A stretch of DNA of 64,000 nt, from assembly GCA_030435675.1 (NCBI GenBank), contig CM059622.1:2480001-2544000 (forward strand). The letters run 5' to 3'. The notes beneath the pieces were generated by a model, which did not search any database, was not told where the DNA came from, and was given only the letters and a program-made list of their open reading frames with translations. Shown here one piece after another: positions 23,400-35,474 of this stretch (the stretch's first letter is position 1; every line of letters begins with the position of its first letter). A program made the translations under genes and the position numbers. The stretch comes from Steinernema hermaphroditum (taxonomy: Eukaryota; Nematoda; Chromadorea; Rhabditida; Steinernematidae).

Positions 23400-25393
23400 C
23401 TATGAAACATTCTTTATCTTCATTTTAATGGCACTGTCATAGGACGGAGGGAGTTCTTCAGCATAGGGGGGAGGAGATTCTTCTTGCGATTGAGTGGAAG
23501 ACTGAGAAGTGGAAGATAGGGCGAAGTTGCGGAACCTTCTCCGGTGGTTTGTGGACTCATTTTGGCGGCTAGACGTTTTATCAACCCGCTCGTAATATTT
23601 CCAGAAATAGACAATCGAACAAATTTTAAGTGGGAGCCAGGTGAGGGTAGTGATGAACAAGGCCATAAGGTATCCGCCTACGAGGCAGCGGTAAGGAATG
23701 GATCATGAACAATGGACAACTTACTCATCTCATTTCGTAGTTTTATATAAGCGATTGGAGCGAGGAAGCTGTATGTGACCACAGTGAAGAGCTGAAACCG
23801 ATCAGAACTATACCACTAATTCTCATAGGTATCATTTGCAAGCGCTTCATGAAAGCGTTCCATTATGGGCATCTGACAACAACTTCGATGGGTCATTTCG
23901 GAAAAGATGAGAGTGTATTACTTTCGCCTACGTTCTCGTGAATCCCTTACGCAAATCGCATTTGTATTAAAGTGGGGCGTTGAAAAAGAGGTTACCGTGA
24001 AAACACTTTCTAATTTCGCAACGTTTTCTGGTATCACCAAGCGCACCAAGTAGCTCCGGCTACTGAATTCTAGCCTTGCACTATCTGTTATACCTCTGTA
24101 CTGCTTTTGATATCTTCGGAGGTGGGTCAAAATGGCCAAAAATGATGGCTACAATCCGAATGGCCAGTGGACGGGGTAGTATGGAGGCGGCTATTGTATA
24201 AAACATGGAAGAACATCAATTTCCTTCAGTTAGGACTGGAACCCCCGCCAAACAGTGGTGGCCATATAATAGCCCACCCCACTCTGAGTCGGCCGAATGT
24301 ATTACATTTACTGTCGGCACAGTGGATCGTGTATGGAAAATAAACCATACCATTTTCTTGTCTGATAAATTCTATATTCAATGGTCCAAGTGGTTTTGGC
24401 AGAGGTTTGAAAATTGAAGGTTAAAAATCAAAGCTTAATTTAAGTTTTGCCATGGGGTGGGGCTATTTATATGGCCGCCACTGTACATCTGACCAATCCA
24501 GCATCCTAACCACTTATATAGACGAGCAAGCTTGTAATACAAGGCCAAAACTGTCTAATACATGGATGGTCACGACAGAGATGTTAGTAGAGATGAGTTG
24601 CAGTTAATAGAGTTCGGGCAAGCCTCTCCGAAGATGGGGGCCTTCGACAACTGCCGAGAATGTTCAACAACTCCAACGTCCACTCCACCACCTGCAAGCC
24701 CTAGATAAGAGAAATAAACCCGTGAAAGAACTTTGGAGTCACCCTGCACTTTGTGTTCAGCATAGTACTGCTTCGAGTTGCATGCATTTAAAAAAAGGAA
24801 TTTAAAAATTTCGTGACATTTTCGAGCCTCGTCGTATTGGAAATGCCTTCAGTGCATTGGCGTCCTGTTTGTCGCGTCCAGGTTAAAAGAAGAAAGTTCC
24901 ACAAACAAGTGCGTCCCGATCAAAATAGAGAGCGAAGGTGGAGGATTTAGTAATAATACGTCCTCTATGGACGTACTTCTTAATTATTTGGTCATGTTTC
25001 CTATAAATGGCATGTCTAAAGCAGTGACTGGAAAACGTTCTTTTGAGGGCAATCAATTAGACCCTATCAAAACCGTACCTCATAGCCACAGAAGAACACA
25101 ATAGGCGAAGAAAGCTTCCTCTTTCCTGTGTAAATCTTAATCAGAAGTACCAAATGTACCAATAAGTCGAACGACAAAATGCTTATGAACGTAATAGCCC
25201 CGGCCCGGCAATCTTGAACGTCGTCAGGAATCAGCTGTGGAATGTCGTGGAGGAAGTTTATGGCCAGAAAGAGGTCTGTCACACAAAGCTGCAAGCTGCA
25301 CAGAGAAACAATCCACGCGGCGCGCTTCTAGAGCAAACAGTATTATCCACCAAAAAGTACACAAGTACATACCTTTGACCAACAAGTAGGCAT
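23400..25393 (-). CDS. Four-TM protein with PPPY and PPSY motifs (family member E)
   Basis: Exons 25393-25373 (seven codons, MPTCWSK), 25327-25079, 23791-23725 and 23677-23400 give 204 residues; all phases fit (0, 0, 1). TM segments are at about 8-30, 45-67, 80-110 and 115-137; TM4 leads into a Ser/Thr-rich tail with ESPPPYAEELPPSYDSAIKM, two PY motifs eight residues apart. The AIKM ending resembles the AVKM that follows a PY-like motif in LAPTM4 (recall). The gene is convergent with member D; their stop codons are about 15 bp apart. The 1.29-kb second intron contains repeat R2 and a 231-bp MITE. Confidence 0.78.
24253..24483. mobile_element. 231-bp MITE in an intron of member E
   Basis: Left end CAGTGGTGGCCATATAATAG and right end complementary to CAGTGGCGGCCATATAAATA; the inverted ends continue into a GCCC(C)ACCCC block, about 30 bp in all. 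Inside is AT-rich and non-coding. No clear target duplication. Confidence 0.65.
24488..24605 (+). repeat. Dispersed repeat R2, copy 2
   Basis: Abuts the MITE; matches 22130-22250. Confidence 0.6.
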
Positions 25394-27208
25394 TATAAAT
25401 CACTGAATAACAGGTCGTTATCGCGTGAGGAGCAAACAAGGCGACGCTCACATGAGCTGTATCAGGTGCGGAATTGATCAAACATTACCAGTACGAAGAT
25501 ATAGGCAAAAAATAATCCTCCTGGCTTGCAGAGGAAGCGGAGATGTGATCCGTAATCACCCAGACGACCTAGAGCAGTGAGCGGTCATCATCTCAGTGCG
25601 CCGAAGGGTGGCGGGCAAATATCCGCTGAGCAAATAGACGTAGATTACTAGGGTAAATAAACACATTTTTCCGGCTGAAAAGGAAGCTGCTGCTCACTGA
25701 CGACGTCAGATGTTTTCTAAGCAGATCGACTGGTTCTATCAGCAATCAATGACATTTGGATAGACTGTGATATTCACCGAATAGTCAAACAGATGGCCTA
25801 CAAAAGCCGCCATAGTGAAATAGTGTTTTTATTTTGCGGAACAATGGCTGAAAATTAAACAAAGACGATATTGAAGCTATCGGGGGACCAATAAACCAAT
25901 GGGACCAAACCAATCTCTAAAATCGCCTAAACTTGCTGGTTGTTTAGAACAACTTATACAAATAAAAGGCTAGTGATCACTTTTTAGCTAAATAAATGCT
26001 CGCGAGTTCGCGCCCTTTAGGTAGTAAAAGCCAAGTAGCCCTGAGGGAGATAAACACACGAAAGATCTAACGGCCTTTCGGATGGAGACATTCTGCGGAT
26101 GGCAAGATTGGCGCTCATGGAATCGTTTTTATTCTAGTCTAACCTGGTAGACAATTGGTGGGCTGTCGAAGGCATAGTGGTAGTGAATAGATCCATTCCA
26201 AGTGTTTTTGTGGATCATTTCGATCTTGTTTTATTTGTAAACGCCTGGGAAATGAAGAAGAACTGCACCGATCTTCCGATTAACATTGAAAAGGTACTCG
26301 TATCTACTCGGATGTACATCTACAAAATCACCCTGAGGGCGATAAACATTAAATATACGTCGTCATGCATTGTGTCTCTACATTCGTAGACCCTTATATC
26401 TTTGAAACATAGCGGATCCGTTGATCATTTATTTGTGTCTCTCTCTGGAAAGTGACCAATTCGTCACTTCTCTGACCCGGTGGCGTATTTTGAAGCAAAG
26501 TACAGAAGTTTCGCCAATCGATTCGTTTCGTTTTTTTATTTCCGTAAGCGGCGCGACTGCGTGGCCGTTTTCTAAAGGGCGCACACCGCGGAGACGTTTT
26601 GTGATTTATTGCACTGCGCGCGCTTTTTTATGAAGCGATGGATTGGCGCTGGGTGGGTGATTTTTTGAGGGCAGACAAAGGCAAGCCCTTTCGTAGATAA
26701 TCTTCCCTGTATTTAACGTGCATAACATGCCCATTGTCTTATTTGTGTGTGTCGCAAAGGACTGGTCGTGTGCTCGCTATGTACAGCCCCAAAATTGTAA
26801 TATTCATATGGCCGCATCTCGCTGCGAGGTGACGCAGCACTCGCGCCTCCAAATCGCGGGCATGGGTCATGGGAATGCGTCACATTGCGATCGGGTAACC
26901 CAGTTTGATTCAGATGTGTAGTGCTTGACGGAAGGTGTCTCGCCATTTTCGGGATCCCGCACGCTTATTCCTTCGCTTTTTCTCCGCCGCCGAGTCCCTT
27001 TGCAGTTGCTGCATTGCCTTATCCGAAGTTTCCCTGCTTCATCACTTTGCTCGGTTCCTCTTCTTCACGCCCTTCTTCACGGCAGCGCTGAGTCCGAGCA
27101 ACGTGGCTATCGATGAACTCGTTCTCTGTGGCTAGTCTTTACATAGCTGTCCGCGTAACTCCCGACTGTGACTTGATAACTCTCTCGCTCTCGCCCCGTG
27201 TGACGATG
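25394..27208. other. Intergenic with repeat fragments
   Basis: 26000-26115 carries a single diverged copy of the sequence tandemly repeated at 54390-54690 (GCGAGTTCGCGCCCTTTAGG.., GGCAAGATTGGCGCTCATGG). 26930-27100 is GC-rich upstream sequence shared in part with the F-box-like copy at 12 kb. No gene supported. Confidence 0.4.
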
Positions 27209-27310
27209 GGTTTCATGCTTATTTTTCATCACATTTCAGATGTCGTTCTAACGAACATCTTCGAACAATTTCTGTCGATCACCTATGAGAATTTATCCGT
27301 CTTAAATGTG
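27209..27310 (+). pseudogene. F-box-like exon, copy 2
   Basis: Reads MGFMLIFHHISDVVLTNIFE then QFLSITYENLSVLN and reaches a GTGAGA donor. Compared with copy 1 at 12 kb the conserved PDD is SDV, and no downstream exon is apparent, so a decayed fragment is likely. Confidence 0.35.
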
Positions 27311-27898
27311 AGACTAAACTTAATACTTTGTAGTTTCTCTTCACACTCATAGACCCTCAAAGCGCCGATAGGATATGGAAGAGCGGACCAAGAAAAAAAG
27401 AAACGATGCGATGCGTGAAATTTCGCGAGCAACATACTCACCACTTCTATTACACTCACACTCCGCGCTGGTTCTTACGCGCCGACCGGATGGGGGATAC
27501 CAGGTGCTAGGAGTCCAGCTTTTGCTTCACCCAAGTAGTCGGCACCCTATTCGCTCTCACTGCACTATATTCGTTATGTATCGCTACATTTTATAGTGCT
27601 CATACGAATACACCCGTGCACTTTATCTTCTGAGGGTCATCCACGAGGTGGAACAGAGCGGGTAGAACTCTGGAACACAACATTAAAGTGTATTACAGTC
27701 GACTTCTTGGCTCCATGGTGGTATCAGCTTCTAATAAAGACCAACGGTTATTATCTCATTCATATATATCAGTATCGTGGGGTAAATTGTTCCGCCACAT
27801 CTTATGGTGTCCCTACGAATAAAGCCATGCACCACAAGGTGGACGTTCTATTTTTAGTACATTACAGATAATACGCGAAAAATCCAAATATTCGCAAG
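27311..27898. other. Intergenic
   Basis: Only short frames with no splice-bounded exon. The 3' side abuts the aldehyde dehydrogenase stop. Confidence 0.4.
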
Positions 27899-30396
27899 TT
27901 AGCAAAGATCGCGAAGAAGCACAGCTTTCTCGTGCGTGAACTCGTCGAATCCGAACTTTCCTCTGTAGCGTCCCATTCCGCTGTTGCCGACGCCACCGAA
28001 TGGCAGAGCCATGGCTACAAGTAATGCATGACTCTACTGCTAAGAACCGCAACTCACTCATGATGTGACTCATGACGCCATTGGCGGTAACAGCTCCGCT
28101 CGACGTCTCCTTGTACAGTCTCTCAACATTCTTCTTGTCTGTAGTCCAAATGTACGCTGCAAGAGGTTTCTCTCCTTCGTTGATGAACTCGATGGTGGAG
28201 TCCATGTTTTCGGAGGTGACGATGGGAAGCACAGGGCCGAAGATCTCTGCTTCCATGAAGGAGTCCTCTGCGTCGGCGTCGAGAACCATGGGTGGAATGA
28301 AGACATCTTCTCTGTCCAGTTCACCGGCTTTGATAAGGACCGAGGCTTTGGATTTGTCCATGACGCTCTTGACTCGACTGAAAACGGTCATAGTCTTTGG
28401 AGCACTAGTGGTAAACTCACTCAAAATGGCGCTGATTGATCATCCTACTGTAAGCTGGGCTCGACTTCACGTCTTCAGAGAAATTTTCCGCGATCGCCTT
28501 CTTCAGCTCTTCCACGAACTTTGGCTTTGTCTCCGACGACACGAGGGCATAGTCCGGAGCAATACAAGTCTGGCCACAGTTCATCCACTTCTTTGTAGCG
28601 ACGTCTTTGGCCGCCTTCTCCAAATCGGCGTCGTCGGCAATCACTACTGGACATTTGCCTCCAAGTTCCAGTGTCACAGAGGTGAGATGCTTGGCGGCGG
28701 CGGTCATGATGACTTTGCCGATTCGAGGATCTCCAGTGAAGAAGATGTGGTCGAAACGCTCCTCCAGAAGGGACGTGGTTTCAGACACACCTCCTTGCAC
28801 GATGGCCACGACTTTCTATAAATGCATATCAGAATCTTGTTGAGATGTTTGTTTCGAACCTCATCGAAATATTTGGGAATGATCCTGCCAAACACCTCGG
28901 CAACATTAGGAGCCACTTCAGAAGGCTTCAGGATTACTGTATTGCCTGAAAATTTTCATGGATGCTTCTTTTATAAGACCTTTAACCCACCAGCCGATAG
29001 AGCTGCCGCCAGAGGCATAAACATCATCGCCACTGGGTAGTTCCATGTGCCAATCACAAGAACTACTCCTTTCGGATCTTTAACCAGCATCGGTTCGTCT
29101 TTGTCCGTCAACGGTGCTTCACATTCCACCTTGGTTGGGGCGGCCCACTCATCGAGGCGTTCGAGAATGTAGTCAATCTCCTGCATGCCGCCGATCTCCA
29201 TCGCTTCGGTGACGGCGGGCAGGCGCCGGAGGTCCCTGTGGACGGCCTCACAGAGTTCGTGGGCGTTCTCGAGGCCACATCTCTTGACGGCGTTGAGGAG
29301 TTCCTTTCGCACCTCCAGCTTTTTGGTCTCGCCTGTCTTGAAGTAGGCACGCTGCTTCTCCACTATCTGTAAGGAGGCTAGGTGACAATGCACAACTTGG
29401 ACGGATCGCTCAGAAATTGAAACTTTGATGACTCAGAAAAACCCGTATTGCGATTCGAAAGAATGGAGGTGGAAGAGGGGCAATACATTAGCCTAACTGT
29501 AAAGTAGATTTCACGCCATGGAGTCATCCTTAGCCTTTGAGCCATCTCCTGTTAAGACTTGCTCTCATTTGCTTTTAAAAACGAACAACAAGATGACAAT
29601 TCCTGTCATCTGGGCTATTTATCGTATAATTTATAATTTATTGTTAACAACTACAAACTACACAACAGCTTACTAATGGATTGTACTAGTTTTGTTTGTG
29701 ATAAAGAATAAGTACTCAAAGACGTACTTTACGGACATGGAGACCACATGTGGTAAACAAATGACCAAAAATATCCCACTCTGCCCGACCGTGCAATGTC
29801 GTATGTTTCCAAATTGCGCTCTACAACAGCTTAACACTATTTTAAGCTAAGACACTCTTGTTCGCAGCCTTTTTTTAGCCTTTCTTCGCTCTATCTGAAC
29901 GATATTTATCCCTATTCAACCAGAAAGATATCGGTGGAAAGCATTTAAAATAAGACAAAGAGGTCGAACATTGGACAATGGTATTTCTTGACTCTAAAGC
30001 TTCCATAATATTGGAAGAGAGAGCTGCCCCCTTGGAAGCACAGTAATCTTGGACTACCCATTCGAAAAATGTACAAATCCAATAGATTGAAAGAAGCTAT
30101 CAGGTTCTTTATTTCATATGCCCCGAATTGAAATATTTCGTTAGTTGTTAGGGGTAAAATGTGTCTTTAAAATGCCACGAAATGAGAGATAAGTAAAGCA
30201 GGGCCTGGAACATCAGGAACCTTGTACTAGCCATTCGAAAGGTGCACACCACGAGTGAAATATGCGTCAGTAAGGATAACAATCCAGCTATACAAAATTT
30301 AAGTACAAATTCCTAAAAGCACCGAAAAGAACGCTTTAATAGTCTATTTCTGTAGCTAAAGTTATTACTAATACTTACCTCATGGTAATTCGTCAT
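27899..30396 (-). CDS. ALDH3-type fatty aldehyde dehydrogenase
   Basis: Six exons: 30396-30379 (MTNYHE), 29366-28991, 28945-28860, 28815-28421, 28377-28058, 28014-27899; 436 residues. NAD(P)-dependent oxidation of aldehydes to acids. Seen: GTWNYP (oxyanion/cofactor region), [12 protein letters not shown] (cofactor-binding Lys), [15 protein letters not shown] (general-base Glu, about 210), NCGQTC (catalytic Cys, about 244), EIFGPVLPI, and C-terminal [20 protein letters not shown]. All catalytic motifs are intact. It ends [10 protein letters not shown] without the membrane tail of mammalian ALDH3A2, so it is probably soluble or peripherally attached. The 1-kb first intron holds a mariner relic. 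Closest to the nematode alh-4/alh-5 group by recall; not resolved. Confidence 0.9.
29950..30060 (+). mobile_element. mariner transposase relic in the aldehyde dehydrogenase intron
   Basis: AGACAAAGAGGTCGAACATT..TTTCTTGACTCTAAAGC matches the mariner 3' coding segment at 52317-52370 and 18778. Heavily decayed, no ends found. Confidence 0.4.
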
Positions 30397-31370
30397 TGTT
30401 CGATCTCCTCGCAACTGCGAACGACAGGCAGTGACAGGTATGAAACGTTGCGGCGTCCTTTCAGTCCGTCTTTTTAAGCACACGCCGCGCACAAATCGAT
30501 CGAATGTGTGTCGGCGTGCATCTGCAGGCCACACCTCCTGCCGAACGTTCTTTGCGCTCCATCATTGCCTCATTATCGCATCATATGGCGAATGCGGTGG
30601 TAATGTTTGTTGAAAATAAAGGCTTCATGGAGAACCGGTACTCAATTATGAATCTACCATAATCTCCGTGCACTACAGGAGATACAAACACGCAATAAAA
30701 ACACCAAAACTCTACTGTAGGGTGTTTGTAGTTCTCGAGTTTTGTGATTAATATGTAGTGCGGTGGATCGGCGAGAATTAAAACCCCTCTCTTTGGGTTG
30801 GAACACAGATCACAAAGTTCTACGTTCTCATAAGTGAGAAGGATGAGAGCCATTCCAGAGGTCGAGACAAGATGGAGAAAGTTATAATGAGGATAACACT
30901 ACGGACACGAGATAGTGCGAACTCGCATAGAAAAGCATCCAAACCTCAAATAAGGATATTTTCTATATGTGACCTCGCTTTGTCAGATTCAGGACACGTG
31001 CTTAGAGGTTAGGTATTCTCCCCGTCAGCACTGGGGCGCTAGGTTGAGAAGTTCACAAGCACTACATTGAACATCTTTTAATAAGCATTTTCTTTTGCAG
31101 ATTTTTATTAATTATTCCACAACAGTGCTGTTACTCAAATCACCTGTTAATGCACCGGTAATTGCTTTTGTGTCGCACATGCACAGTGATTTTTCAACAG
31201 GTTCTCGCTAATTGCTCCATCTGCGCAATTGTGCAGCTGGGTGAGAGGAGATTGAACATTAAGTGAAGAGAATGATGTTTGAACATAGAAAATATACAAC
31301 AGAACATGTTCGCATACATTCGAAATTCAATACTGGGCGCCTGCCTACGGATCGAAATCAGCGAAGGCCT
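30397..31370. other. Upstream region of the aldehyde dehydrogenase
   Basis: The first 200 bp left of the gene probably hold its promoter (GC-richer, 30400-30560). Beyond that only short frames; a 90-codon minus frame at 30581-30853 has no recognisable content. Confidence 0.4.
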
Positions 31371-31374
31371 TATG

Positions 31375-31460
31375 CGAGGACCACATCACATGGATATAGT
31401 ATATGGATATCTGGCCGTCTAACCCACCAGATCTCAATCCAATGCACTAATTCGGTAGGA
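31375..31460 (+). mobile_element. Tc1-type transposase fragment
   Basis: One frame reads IWPSNPPDLNPM, the WPxxSPDLNPI block around the second catalytic Asp of Tc1/mariner transposases. Flanking frames are broken. Confidence 0.5.
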
Positions 31461-31550
31461 CGAGATCGTATTATGGTTTGCAAAAATAGAAAAATCATTG
31501 CAAAAATAGAAGATATTCATGGCGTTTTCAACTTAACCACTTAATCTTTT

Positions 31551-31900
31551 CTATTTGGACGGATGCTGATGATAAAATTGCTGGGAAGCACTTAGCGACA
31601 GAATGCATGAAAAACTGCTACGTTCCATCAACGTCAATCCAAAATTCGGCGTGCCGGTTGCCGAATCTTGCATTAAAAACAACATTCTTTGACTCGAAGT
31701 ACCTTCCGCCCGATTGGCCAACAGCTTTTCGATCTCCTCGCCTTCAAGATCTTCCTGTATTTTTGGATGCCACCACTTTTCAAGTATAGGCTCGAAAATG
31801 TTATCCAAAAATGCTAACTTCTGCACTTTTTTGAGGTTTCCTGATGAGCATTTCTTAGAATTGAGATAAAGGTCCGCATCGTTATCTACGTGAGGCTGTG
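31551..31900 (-). pseudogene. Decayed 3' copy of the adjacent unrecognised gene
   Basis: Reads DLYLNSKKCSSGNLKKVQKL then AFLDNIFEPILEKWW; the neighbour at 32098-32460 reads DLCLISKTWSSESLEKVHKL then ALLDNVRYV..VFGPVLQTWW. About 16 residues present in the neighbour are missing here and no 5' half exists. A truncated tandem duplicate. Confidence 0.5.
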
Positions 31901-32097
31901 TGGCGTATTACCAATTCATCATACTCCGGAGTGTGTTCTTCTATGCCTACGTCCATGTAGTTTATCTATATTTATATTTTACCCATCAATGAAATAGAAC
32001 ATTGAACATTGCAAAAACATTCACGGTGTGACCTGTTTAAAACTTAACAACCCGATTACCCAATTGCAAAATGGGCGGCTGCTGACGACGAAAGGGC

Positions 32098-33010
32098 TCA
32101 GTCCTGCAAACGTCGATAAGAGAACACCCACGTTCCGTCATCATGATCCATTTCAAAGTCAACATCCCGATTACCAAATCTTGTAAAAATGTACAACGTC
32201 TTCAGAGTCGAAGTGTCTTCCGTCCGAGCGACAAAGAATAGTTTTCCGGTCTCCTGACCTTCAAAACATTCCAACATTTCTGGATCCCACCACGTTTGTA
32301 GCACAGGACCGAAAACTTGGTTATTAAAAGGTGTTGATCCATTTCCGCGAATGGTGACATAGCGAACATTATCCAAAAGGGCTAATTTGTGCACTTTCTC
32401 GAGGCTTTCTGATGACCAGGTTTTCGATATGAGACACAGGTCCCTATCTTCGTTTTTGCGAGCTTGTGTGACAACTTCTCAATCAGTTGATCATATACAG
32501 AACTGTATCCTTCTATGCGAATATCCGTATAATTCATCTTTTTCAAACACTTCTCGATCTCCTCATTGGGAACGAAGCTGTATTCGATATATAGATCAGG
32601 TTCGAGAGATATAGGAGCGGTGAAGTTGAAGAATTTCTCAAGTGCCATTTCCATTGGTTTGAGGTAGAAAATATCATCGTCGCCATCTAATACGCTGATC
32701 GCTGAAATTTGAACATTCTTTAATTCGGGAAGGTGTGCCAATTCTTCTATCGAAATGTATTCTTCATCGTATTCAAAGGTGTGCTTCTATTTCCCATTCA
32801 CTCTGGAAATGGTGAGTTCATATTCTAAGCGATTAATAATTTGCTTTTGGGTGATATTCCACTTCGAGCGATCTCCAATCATGTATGTGGTTTAGTATAC
32901 TGACTAAAATGGTGTCCTCAAAAAAAATCGTCTTTTCTTGTTGCAGAACTTTCTGAACTGCTTGTAGACTGGCATATGATAGCGTCAAGTCGAGGAAGAT
33001 GCCTTTCTAA
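32098..33010 (-). pseudogene. Unrecognised intracellular protein, frame broken
   Basis: Exon-like stretches: 33010-32880 (KGIFLDLTLSYASLQAVQKV), 32800-32450 (KHTFEYDEEYISIEELAHLP through KPMEMALEKFFNF and EEIEKCLKKMNYTDIRIEGY) and 32460-32098 (KNEDRDLCLISKTWSSESLE to DDGTWVFSYRRLQD). The last two overlap in different frames near 32450 with no intron between, so either a one-base error or a frameshift is present. The look (leucine-rich helices, aromatic strands) recalls nematode F-box-associated proteins, but I see no F-box and would not assign a function. Confidence 0.4.
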
Positions 33011-33632
33011 ATGGGAAAAAATGAGATCGCTGTATAAAAGCACAGACGGAATCGAAGAAATCCACTATCGCATCGGGCATGCGGGGCCGAGATGAACGTC
33101 CTTGAGCCTTCTTTATATAGGTTAGCTGCGATTCTACCTCAACAGTACATATTCAAAAATGGTCCTGTATGAGGCTGTGTAGATTTAAAATTTCAGTTCT
33201 GACCATATATCAAGTATGCTCGGTTTTGATCATATCATTTTTATGTATATTTGACCCTATAAACACCCTTGAAAGCGTTACCTACTTCCAGTTATCCTGC
33301 TCATAAAATTGCCGAGGTGCTCTTTGGTCCTTCAAGTTGTGCCAAGTCTCAAAAGATCACCTATAAACCAGTAATAAAGTGCAACAAGAATGTCGAATCA
33401 TGATGGAAGATCACGATCCTGTTTGCTTAGTTTGCTGTTTGCATTCGCACCGCGTAGCGATCTTTCGACCTCTTATCGCCGTAAACTGTGTCTCTCGTGT
33501 GCGCCATCGTGATTTGTTCTTTCCGTCGTCTGCACGTCCCCTCACTTCCCACACTATCTTGCCATCAGTCATCTGGTATATAAGCGCGACGCTTCCTCAT
33601 TTCAAACATCGACTCTTCGAATCATCTTCAAA

Positions 33633-34648
33633 ATGTCGCCCAAGCCCCTCTCTGGCCAAGTAGCTCTCGTCACCGGAGGTTCCCGTGGAATCGCCAAGGG
33701 AGTAGCACTCCAACTTGGCGAAGCCGGCGCCACCGTCTACGTCACCGGTCGTCCCCCGGCCAAGAAGAGTGAAGTCGAGAATCAACTGCCGTCTTTGGAG
33801 AAGACCGCCGAAGAGGTGACCGACCGTGGTGGGAAAGGAATCGCCGTCTTCTGTGATCATTCCGATCCCGAGCAGATCAAGGCGCTCTTCGCGAGAATCG
33901 AGAAGGAGCAGAATGGTCAGTTGGATATTCTTGTCAACGTCGCCTTTTCGGCCACTGCGGTGAGTATTAGAACCTTGATGATGAAATCTGAGAGTGATTT
34001 TCAGATGCTTCTTGCCGACGACGGAAAGCCCTTCTACGAGAGAGACCCCTCCACGTACGAAGTGGTCAATCAGGTCAGCTTGACCGGCAGCTACATCTGC
34101 GCCGTCTACGCGGCGAGGCTGATGGTGCCCCGCAAAAAGGGTCTCATCGTCACCCTCTCCTCCATCGGCGGTGTCCGCTACATCTTCACTCCGGCCTACG
34201 GAATTGGAAACGCCGCCTGTGACCGTCTAGCTTCGGATCTCGCCCACGACCTCATCCAACACAACGTCTGCTCGGTTTCCATCTGGCCCGGAGCTGTAGA
34301 GACTGAACTGATGAAGGTCGCCTGTGAGCAAAGCGACCAGGCAAGCCTGAGATTCCCGACCTTCATCAACCATCCTGATTGCTTCAGATGAAGGAGATGT
34401 TCGTCGACGCCGAGTCGCAGGAGTTCCTCGGAAAATGCGTAGTCACCATGGCCACCGACCCCAAGATCATGGACAAAACGGGTCATATCGTGACGACCGT
34501 CCATCTGGCGAAGGAGTACAACATCATTGACATCAACGGAAAGCAGCCCAAGGATTCGCTGATCGAGAATGCTACCGATCACATCAAGTTGTTCAACTCG
34601 ATTCGCGCTCCTAAAGTCGGCGAGAACAACAAGTGGCTTCAGAGCTGA
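33633..34648 (+). CDS. DHRS1-like short-chain dehydrogenase, altered active site
   Basis: Exons 33633-33959, 34005-34316 and 34388-34648 give 299 residues. It aligns along its length with DHRS1-type SDRs: LSGQVALVTGGSRGIAKGVA (Rossmann start), GATVYVTGR, DHSD, QLDILVNVAF, ARLMVP, GLIVTLSS, YGIGNAACDRLA, WPGAVETELMK, EFLGKCVV.LATDP-like. Three signature positions are changed: TGxxxGIG is TGGSRGIA, NNA is NVA, and YxxxK is YGIGN with Asn for the catalytic Lys. Nearly full family length and intact splice sites argue against a pseudogene; a non-catalytic or reprogrammed SDR is inferred. Both introns are in frame or short, so read-through isoforms are conceivable. A TATATAAGCG box lies at 33577. 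Confidence 0.85.
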
Positions 34649-35474
34649 GCTGAGAAATTGCAATTATTTGTGTAGATATGAACATATGAAAAATAGGCAT
34701 CACCGGATTATTTAACAAGAGCAGCTTTTGCGTCAAGGAGCTTATTGGTATGTGAGGTGTATATAATGGGAAAGTTACACACACAACATGTTTTCTTCCA
34801 GTCATTGCTTGGTTTCATCAGATATTTATGATCTTTTTATGGTAGGGGATGGTCAGACATTTGATCCCAAAAGGCTTTTATCGGCAACTCAATTGCGCTT
34901 TGAGCCGTTCACTTTGGGATTTCAAACATGCCCTTGAGATTGGGACCGTACCCTCAGGACCGCGCCCACTGATCTGAACGGATTAGCTACTCGACCACAT
35001 GCTCTTCACGTGCAGACGACGACCGATTTTCTTCGGTGTCTGAAGGTCGCCTGTAAGCAAAGCGACTTTGGAACGGGGAGGAGGGGCGGTCGAGAAACCC
35101 GGACGGTAACAAGAGCTTTATGCCCTTTTATCTTTTTGAGTGAAGCAGTCCAGGACCGACAGCTCTTCTGTTTGTTTCAGAACAACTCTTCTCGAATCGT
35201 GTAGGACCAAAGGTGTAGGACCTTCTCGGCGCCCTCGGGTTACGTAAACTGGCCAACTTTCTCAGTTCCCAAAGATCGGCAGAAGGCGATATCATCCGAA
35301 AGACGAAGACAAAGATCGCTTTGTTCAAACAAAATAGAAAACAAGGTATACTGTAATTTAAGCCAAAAGTAGGGTTCACTTTATCTCTTAAAATACAGAC
35401 AGGGGAACGGAAAAACAAAAGGGTTGGGGAAGGAGAGGCCTACCCTCAGGTTGCACGTTCAAACTCGTTCCACC
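34649..35474. other. Intergenic
   Basis: 35040-35066 repeats about 25 bp of the second intron border of the dehydrogenase (GAAGGTCGCCTGTAAGCAAA). No gene found between the dehydrogenase and the convergent Srx gene. Confidence 0.45.
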
